Virus record (IMG/VR): IMGVR_UViG_3300008217_000087
Location: 1 to 24,694 of that record
From: a virus
Strand: one strand, 5' to 3'
Length of the DNA: 24,694 nt
Shown here: positions 20,379-24,694 of the stretch, one piece after another
Position numbering within the stretch: the first letter of the stretch is position 1
How the letters are laid out: each line of letters begins with the position of its first letter
Program-made: the position numbers and the translations under genes
Notes under the pieces: model-generated
Told to the model about the DNA's origin: nothing
The model's input: only the letters and a program-made list of their open reading frames with translations
Database searches by the model: none

Positions 20379-21368
20379 ATGGCTATACTAACGAATGCTC
20401 GGTCGACCTTTAGTGCTATTGGCATTAGAGAAGACTTGAGCAATATCATATACAATATCTCACCAATGGACACGCCGTTTATGTCCAGTTGTGGGCGGGA
20501 TACTTGTGACAACACTCTATTTGAGTGGCAGACGGACTCACTCGCCGCAGCGGCTGCTAACCAACAGCTCGAAGGCGATGTACCGGACGCACTAGCCGTC
20601 ACAGAGACAACTCGTTTGGGTAACTATACCCAGATCAGTTTCAAAACTGTGGCAACCACAGGCACCGCAGAAGCCGTGGACTTTGCCGGAAGGCGCAGTT
20701 CCCAAGCTTACCAGATGGCCAAACGCGCAAAAGAAATTAAGCGCGACATGGAAAAGATGCTCACCAGTGAAGACTTGAAAGTTGCGGGTAGCACCTCAGC
20801 TGCTCGTAAGACTGGTGCCGTCAACTCCTGGCTCGGCAATTCTTCTGCCGGTTCTTCCAACATCATAGACGGATCGAATGCAACACCTGCGGGTATTGCT
20901 AACGCCGGTAACGGTAGTTCAGTTGCCAGTCCTTCGACCTCCGATGTTGTTCTTACCATGAGCATGGTGAACCTCGCTGTAAAGGCTTGCTATGAGCGTG
21001 GTGGATCGCCTGATACCATTATCAGTGATCCCGCTCTAAAGGTGAAGCTCAGTGCGCTTGGCGGCGCAACCCTAGCCGACCTCCAGACAGCGACTAAAGG
21101 CGACAAGCCTGCTCACGCAATCAACGCAGTTGATGTGGTTGTGACAGACTTCGGAACCTTCAAGTTCGTACCTGATCGTTTCTGTCTTGGTAACCAGTTA
21201 TATGTCATGGACTGGGATTACTGGTCGATCTCTTACCTCCGTCCTTTCCAGACGGTGAATCTGGCAAAGACCGGTGACGCAGTAAAGCAGATGATGCTTG
21301 CTGAGTACGGTCTCCGCGCAAAGAATGGCGAGTCTTCAGGCTCAGTCATTGGCGTGAAAGATGCCTAA
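20379..21368 (+). CDS. Major capsid protein, SU10/DUF5309-like
   Basis: The 329-residue product begins MAILTNARSTFSAIGIREDL and continues with the NIIYNISPMDTPFMSSC stretch typical of this family (I-x-P-x-D-T-P-F near the N-terminus). After it come FEWQTDSLAA, NYTQISFKTVATTGTAEAV and a long helix QMAKRAKEIKRDMEKMLTS, as in HK97-fold coat proteins of the SU10 type. The middle is Gly/Ser/Asn/Ala-rich, and the C-terminal part (DWDYWSISYLRPFQTVNLAKTG) is also characteristic. AGAGGAAAC precedes ATG 20379. A hairpin lies 11 bases after the stop. As the most abundant virion protein it forms the icosahedral shell. Confidence 0.9.
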   Translation: MAILTNARSTFSAIGIREDLSNIIYNISPMDTPFMSSCGRDTCDNTLFEWQTDSLAAAAANQQLEGDVPDALAVTETTRLGNYTQISFKTVATTGTAEAVDFAGRRSSQAYQMAKRAKEIKRDMEKMLTSEDLKVAGSTSAARKTGAVNSWLGNSSAGSSNIIDGSNATPAGIANAGNGSSVASPSTSDVVLTMSMVNLAVKACYERGGSPDTIISDPALKVKLSALGGATLADLQTATKGDKPAHAINAVDVVVTDFGTFKFVPDRFCLGNQLYVMDWDYWSISYLRPFQTVNLAKTGDAVKQMMLAEYGLRAKNGESSGSVIGVKDA

Positions 21369-21379
21369 TTAGTTGTATA

Positions 21380-21406
21380 GGGTGGGTGGCTTCGGCCACC
21401 CTACCC
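21380..21406 (+). terminator. Hairpin with TTCG tetraloop after the capsid gene
   Basis: GGGTGGGTGGC pairs with GCCACCCTACCC in an 11-bp stem with one bulged T around a C(TTCG)G loop. No T-run follows (GAATTAACG...). It could be a partial terminator, or a 3' hairpin that protects the highly expressed capsid message. The next gene starts 27 bases later. Confidence 0.7.
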
Positions 21407-21432
21407 GAATTAACGCACCTTAAGGAAGCAAC

Positions 21433-21576
21433 ATGACGACAAAGAAAGATTTGAATAAAGCTCTCAAACCAAAGGCCGCTCCTAAAGAGCGTAAGTTCGA
21501 TTCTGAAAAGCATCAGGACAACGTTCTCAAAGAGGCTATGGAACTCATGAAAGATCGAGGATCACTGCCATCATGA
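21433..21576 (+). CDS. Small Lys-rich protein (47 aa)
   Basis: AAGGAAG precedes ATG 21433. The product MTTKKDLNKALKPKAAPKER... has a basic, Pro/Ala-containing first half and a helical second half (KHQDNVLKEAMELMKDRG). Its stop overlaps the next start (ATGA). No family is recognised. Position after the capsid gene suggests a minor head protein or assembly factor. Confidence 0.66.
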   Translation: MTTKKDLNKALKPKAAPKERKFDSEKHQDNVLKEAMELMKDRGSLPS

Positions 21577-21878
21577 ATTGGGACTCATTCAGACCGACCA
21601 GACTCCATGCAGAGCCAGACGGCACCTTCACAGTTAATACTATGCAGGATGTCCAACCGAATATAGATGAGAACAAGATTGACTTGAACTCCTATGGTTC
21701 TACCCTAACACCAGGAAAGCAGTACAGCGGTATGCGGGTAGCGTCCATCCCATTTAATGTATGGGAAAACTGGATGAAAGAAACAAACGGCGAACTACAG
21801 AAAGACCCGAAGGTATTGAAGAAATACCTAAACGATCCTGACAACAAATACTTCAGGACGACACCAACGAGGATATAG
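21573..21878 (+). CDS. Conserved-type phage protein after capsid (101 aa)
   Basis: The product has H-A-E-P-D-G-T-F-T-V near the N-terminus, then MQDVQPNIDENKIDLN, GMRVASIPFNVWENWMKE and a C-terminal LNDPDNKYFRTTPTRI. This pattern (D-G-T-F/M, Q-D-V-x-P, V-A-S-I-P, L-N-D-x-D-N-x-x-F-R-T) is one I recognise from many podo- and siphovirus head modules, where it is annotated only as conserved hypothetical. A role in head completion is likely from position. The start is coupled to the previous stop. Confidence 0.8.
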   Translation: MNWDSFRPTRLHAEPDGTFTVNTMQDVQPNIDENKIDLNSYGSTLTPGKQYSGMRVASIPFNVWENWMKETNGELQKDPKVLKKYLNDPDNKYFRTTPTRI

Positions 21879-21880
21879 TT

Positions 21881-21970
21881 ATGTGGCTATACAGACCAGG
21901 ACAAGCAGGATACTCGCAGGAAAATTACCCCATTCTCAACGACAACGTTTATTTCCTATCTCGTAGATAA
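21881..21970 (+). CDS. Very small open frame (29 aa), possibly translated
   Basis: ATG at 21881 is 2 bases after the previous stop, with GAGGAT upstream, and the stop TAA at 21968-21970 overlaps the next ATG. It reads MWLYRPGQAGYSQENYPILN... and is aromatic-rich. The perfect fit between its neighbours suggests a real coupled gene. No function is known, and a chance spacer cannot be excluded. Confidence 0.45.
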   Translation: MWLYRPGQAGYSQENYPILNDNVYFLSRR

Positions 21971-22596
21971 TGGCTATTAACACCTACGGTACGCTCCAGA
22001 CAGCCGTAGCCAACTGGCTTGATAGGGACGACCTGACAGATAGAATCCCAGAGTTTATATCGCTCTGCGAAGCAACATTCAATAGAGTGTTGCGTATTCG
22101 TGCTATGGAGACTACCGTATCCGATACGACTGTGGGTGGCACAAAGACAGACGCACTTCCTACCGGCTATCTCCAGATGAGAGAGATTCACTTGACGACC
22201 AGTCCTGTAGTCTCTCTATCCTACATTACACCGGAGATTATGTACAGGATAAGGTCAGGCAGCACGACAGGAGAACCTAATAGCTATACGATAGTAGGTG
22301 ATAACATATTGTTTGGGCCGACCCCAAGCGGTGCGTACACCTATGATATGACATACTACAAAGCATTCGATGCACTTACCGATGTGGCGACAACCAACTG
22401 GGTTATCCTAAACGCGCCCGACCTCTACCTCTACGGCACCCTCCTCCAGGCCGAACCATTCCTGATGAACGATCAGAGAGTGGCGTTGTGGGAAAGAGGA
22501 ATGCGTCAGGTCATCAATGATCTTCAGGAACAGGACGACAAGGATAGACATTCAGGTTCAGAGATGCGCGTAATGAATACTTCTGGATACTTTTGA
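21970..22596 (+). CDS. Head-tail adaptor protein, SU10-type
   Basis: The 208-residue product starts with INTYGTLQTAVANWLDRDDL and RIPEFISLCEATFNRVLRIR, the helical start of phage adaptor proteins of this type. A middle beta region (LPTGYLQMREIHLTTSP, TPEIMYRIRSGSTTGEP, NSYTIVGDNILFGPTPSG, YTYDMTYYKAF) and helical end (NAPDLYLYGTLLQAEPFLMND) follow. Adaptor rings bind below the portal and join it to the tail. The place after the capsid gene and before the tail fibre fits. The start overlaps the tiny frame before it. Confidence 0.8.
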   Translation: MAINTYGTLQTAVANWLDRDDLTDRIPEFISLCEATFNRVLRIRAMETTVSDTTVGGTKTDALPTGYLQMREIHLTTSPVVSLSYITPEIMYRIRSGSTTGEPNSYTIVGDNILFGPTPSGAYTYDMTYYKAFDALTDVATTNWVILNAPDLYLYGTLLQAEPFLMNDQRVALWERGMRQVINDLQEQDDKDRHSGSEMRVMNTSGYF

Positions 22597-22606
22597 GGAA
22601 TAGGTT

Positions 22607-24436
22607 ATGGGACTAGAAACAGGTAATTATATAAGCGCACTCGTCAAAACGAATCCGCTTTCTTCAGATAACGTCAGTGAAGGTGACGACCATCTTCAAC
22701 TTATCAAGAAGATTCTAAAGCAGACCTTTCCGGCAGGTACGGATAGCGAAGGACCGGACCAGGTTGTACAGATTCTTGTAGCGAAAGCTACAGCTCCAAC
22801 GGTAGACACCAGTGCTTCCGGCCATGCGGCCAGAGCAATGGGCCTCCTATGGCTAGACACCACGAACAACGTCCTTAAAATAAGGAACCAAGCTAACAGT
22901 GCCTGGGTGACCCTAGCTGTTGATCCTGAGACAGATAAGACGGTAGACGTAGATGGCGGCACGATAGACGGGACTGTAATAGGCGGCACAACACCGGCGG
23001 CTGTAACGACCTCTAGTTTAGTGGCAACCACTGCTGACATAAATGCCGGCACTGTAGACGGTACAACCGTTGGTGCGAGTTCAGCATCAACAGGAGCCTT
23101 CACCACAGTAACGACTACCGGAACCCTAACAGTCGGCACGGACATAACGATCTCTGGTGATGATATCATCATGGCGACCAACACCGATGCGTATATGTTG
23201 GTAGCTGATGGGTCCAGTTACAATCCAGTAGCGATAAGCGGAGACATCACGATCACCAATGCAGGTGTTACAAGTATCGGAGCTGATAAAGTCATCACAG
23301 CTAAGATACTGGATGCCAACGTTACTAATGCTAAACTGGCCAACATGGCGGCGAACACTATTAAAGTCAGGAACGCCAACTCCTCTGGAGTACCTTCCGA
23401 CCTAGCCTTAGCGACAACAGAAATAATCATAGGAGATGGCACGGGCTTCACGGCAGCCGCTCTCTCTGGCGACGCTACCATGACCAACGCAGGTGCTGTT
23501 TCTGTTACTGGTATCCAAGGCCAATCGGTAAGCGCAACGGCGGCAACCAACGACCAATACCTTAAATACTCCTCAGCCTCAAGCGAATGGCAGAAGGTAG
23601 ATGTCGTAGCCCCAGATAGACTAACAACCAAAGGTGACCTCCTTGTCTACAATACAGTAGACTCAGAGACTAGACTCCCGGTAGGCGCTAACGATCTCGT
23701 CCTCACAGCCGACTCAACCGCAACTAACGGCGTAGACTGGGCCGCAGTAAGCGTAGCCGACGGCACGATAACTAATGCAAAGATGGCTGACATGGCTGCT
23801 AATACAGTAAAGGTCAGAGATGCAGCTTCAAGTGGCGTACCGTCTGACAAGACCGTAGCAGATACTCAGATACTCATAGGTGACGGCACTGGGTTCACCG
23901 CTGCTGCTCTCAGTGGCGATGCAACCATGACTAATGCGGGTGTGGTTGCTATAGGCACTGGAGTCATAGTCGATGCTGATATCAATGGAAGCGCCGCCAT
24001 AGACGCAACCAAGATAGCTAATGGTACAGTAACTAGCACGGAGTTCCAGTACATCAATACTCTATCGTCTAATGCTCAGACGCAGATAGATGCCAAAGGT
24101 GTGGGTGATGCTGTAAAGGCCGATGACGCATCGTGGACAGGCTCGCAGAGAGCTACAGCAGTGACAGATAACGATATGTCCTACGACATGAATGGTGGCC
24201 AGAACTTCATCAGCACGCCTTCCGGCAACGCGACTCTCACCTTCACTAACATTGCGAATGGCCAGAGTGGATTCTTAAAGCTGATCAACTCAGGCGGTCA
24301 TACCATTGCACTCCACGCCAATTCCAAGGCCGACGCAAACCTAGCAACCACAGTCTCAACAGCAGGAACTTACTTGCTGAGTTACTTCAGCGATGGTACT
24401 GATGTCTGGCTGACCAACTCAGCGATATATGCGTAA
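22607..24436 (+). CDS. Tail fibre / receptor-binding-type protein with internal repeats
   Basis: The 609-residue product opens with an attachment-like N-terminus (NPLSSDNVSEGDDHLQLIKK, then ILKQTFP). This is a pattern seen at the start of many phage fibre proteins, where it is thought to bind the tail. Long Thr/Ala/Gly/Val/Asp-rich beta repeats follow (about 115-500), including GDATMTNAGAVSV and IIIGDGTGFTAAALSGDA, the compositional mark of trimeric fibre shafts. The C-terminal 100 residues (STPSGNATLTFTNIANGQSG to the end) look like a globular head. GAGGAATAGG precedes ATG 22607. It likely recognises the host surface. The stop overlaps the next start by one base. Confidence 0.85.
   Translation: MGLETGNYISALVKTNPLSSDNVSEGDDHLQLIKKILKQTFPAGTDSEGPDQVVQILVAKATAPTVDTSASGHAARAMGLLWLDTTNNVLKIRNQANSAWVTLAVDPETDKTVDVDGGTIDGTVIGGTTPAAVTTSSLVATTADINAGTVDGTTVGASSASTGAFTTVTTTGTLTVGTDITISGDDIIMATNTDAYMLVADGSSYNPVAISGDITITNAGVTSIGADKVITAKILDANVTNAKLANMAANTIKVRNANSSGVPSDLALATTEIIIGDGTGFTAAALSGDATMTNAGAVSVTGIQGQSVSATAATNDQYLKYSSASSEWQKVDVVAPDRLTTKGDLLVYNTVDSETRLPVGANDLVLTADSTATNGVDWAAVSVADGTITNAKMADMAANTVKVRDAASSGVPSDKTVADTQILIGDGTGFTAAALSGDATMTNAGVVAIGTGVIVDADINGSAAIDATKIANGTVTSTEFQYINTLSSNAQTQIDAKGVGDAVKADDASWTGSQRATAVTDNDMSYDMNGGQNFISTPSGNATLTFTNIANGQSGFLKLINSGGHTIALHANSKADANLATTVSTAGTYLLSYFSDGTDVWLTNSAIYA
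23322..23510 (+). repeat. Fibre repeat, copy 1
   Basis: About 60 codons from NAKLANMAANTIKVRNA through SSGVPSD, IGDGTGFTAAALSGDATMTN to AGAVSV recur in diverged form at 23770-23957. The protein sequence is better conserved than the DNA, so it is an old in-frame duplication. Confidence 0.8.
23770..23957 (+). repeat. Fibre repeat, copy 2
   Basis: The matching segment reads NAKMADMAANTVKVRDA, SSGVPSDKTV, IGDGTGFTAAALSGDATMTN, AGVVAI. Spacing from copy 1 is about 448 bases, which is not a multiple of one unit; the stretch between differs, with QGQSVSATAATNDQYLKYS. Confidence 0.8.
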
Positions 24437-24694
24437 TGGCAATTTTTCCTGGATCAGCGATACCTAGCGCAGCAGAAGACTATACGATAGACCAGTCGTT
24501 GCGGTCCGAAAGTGGCACGGCATATCTAACGCGCACACCTGGTTCGGCAGGAGACACAAAAACATGGACTATGGCTTGGTGGGTAAAAGGCGTGACTGGG
24601 AATATGTTGGGAGCAGGTTCAAGCGGAAACCCACGAGCAGGTTTAGGCCATAATGCGTCAGGTAATGTGGTTTGGTCTGTCGGTGGTTTGGGGA
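24436..24694 (+). CDS. Tail protein with LamG-like start (partial, runs off the window)
   Basis: ATG at 24436 overlaps the fibre stop by one base. Eighty-six codons are visible: MAIFPGSAIPSAAEDYTIDQ, a serine- and threonine-rich stretch, then AYLTRTPGSAGDTKTWTMAW and WVKGVTGNML. This opening (D-Y-T-I-D-Q-S-L-R, then R-T-P-x-x-x-G-x-x-x-T-W-T) is one I recognise from phage proteins that carry a concanavalin/LamG-type domain, often tail appendages. A glycan-binding role is likely but the rest is not in the window. Confidence 0.78.
   Translation, partial: MAIFPGSAIPSAAEDYTIDQSLRSESGTAYLTRTPGSAGDTKTWTMAWWVKGVTGNMLGAGSSGNPRAGLGHNASGNVVWSVGGLG

Noticed and set aside
22696-23631. Long antisense frames (162 and 137 codons) opposite the fibre gene
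   Set aside because: They mirror the repetitive Val/Thr/Ala codons of the fibre gene, have no ribosome sites, and read as low-complexity shadows.

Overview
The window is a piece of a tailed double-stranded DNA phage (Caudoviricetes), most likely a short-tailed podovirus from an aquatic metagenome. It carries the full head-packaging series: small and large terminase, portal, scaffold, a major capsid protein resembling the phage SU10 family, an SU10-type head-tail adaptor and tail fibre genes. The aquatic guess rests on the B12-type ribonucleotide reductase, the phage Fe-S carrier and the LamG-like tail protein. There is no integrase, tRNA, rRNA or CRISPR, and no DNA polymerase in view. Genes are packed with ATGA-type overlaps, typical of a lytic phage.

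Layout. (1) 1-2212, plus strand: tail of an unseen gene, a DUF6356-like membrane protein, an IscA/HesB-like Fe-S carrier, a lipoprotein whose signal peptide looks split by a 1-base frameshift, a secreted TIM-barrel glycosidase-like protein and a small protein. A strong terminator at 2224-2264 closes the block. (2) 10451-2202, minus strand: a long early/metabolic operon with small unknown proteins, an ArdC-like antirestriction metallopeptidase, an HNH nuclease, a small PD-(D/E)XK protein, a possible annealing protein, an adenosylcobalamin-type ribonucleotide reductase, a Ref-like HNH nuclease, a small protein with an SSB-like tail and a RecB/Cas4-like exonuclease. A consensus sigma70 promoter at 8590-8617 and an extended -10 near 10492 feed it. 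One short plus-strand gene (8680-8844) sits inside this block. (3) About 10520-12300: a GC-rich island between the leftward and rightward modules. It has one unrecognised minus-strand gene with its own hairpin terminator, a 16-bp inverted repeat flanking that gene, a diverged direct repeat, and about 880 bp without a convincing gene but with successive hairpins and a terminator, so a noncoding RNA or control/origin region is suspected. (4) 12307-24694, plus strand: the late virion module, which runs off the window inside a LamG-like tail protein.

How it works together (inference). The leftward genes would make deoxynucleotides (reductase), recombine and process DNA (exonuclease, annealing candidate, Ref-like nuclease) and counter host restriction (ArdC-like). 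The rightward genes build and fill the capsid. The left-end plus block would act late on the envelope, through the lipoprotein and secreted glycosidase, and on host Fe-S metabolism. The least explained parts are the 10.5-12.3 kb island, a folded element at 7467-7539 on the minus strand, and the split lipoprotein signal. Seven small genes are annotated here by reading the sequence directly: 44-217, 7563-7739, 8801-8968, 12307-12474, 12476-12586, 21433-21576 and 21881-21970.
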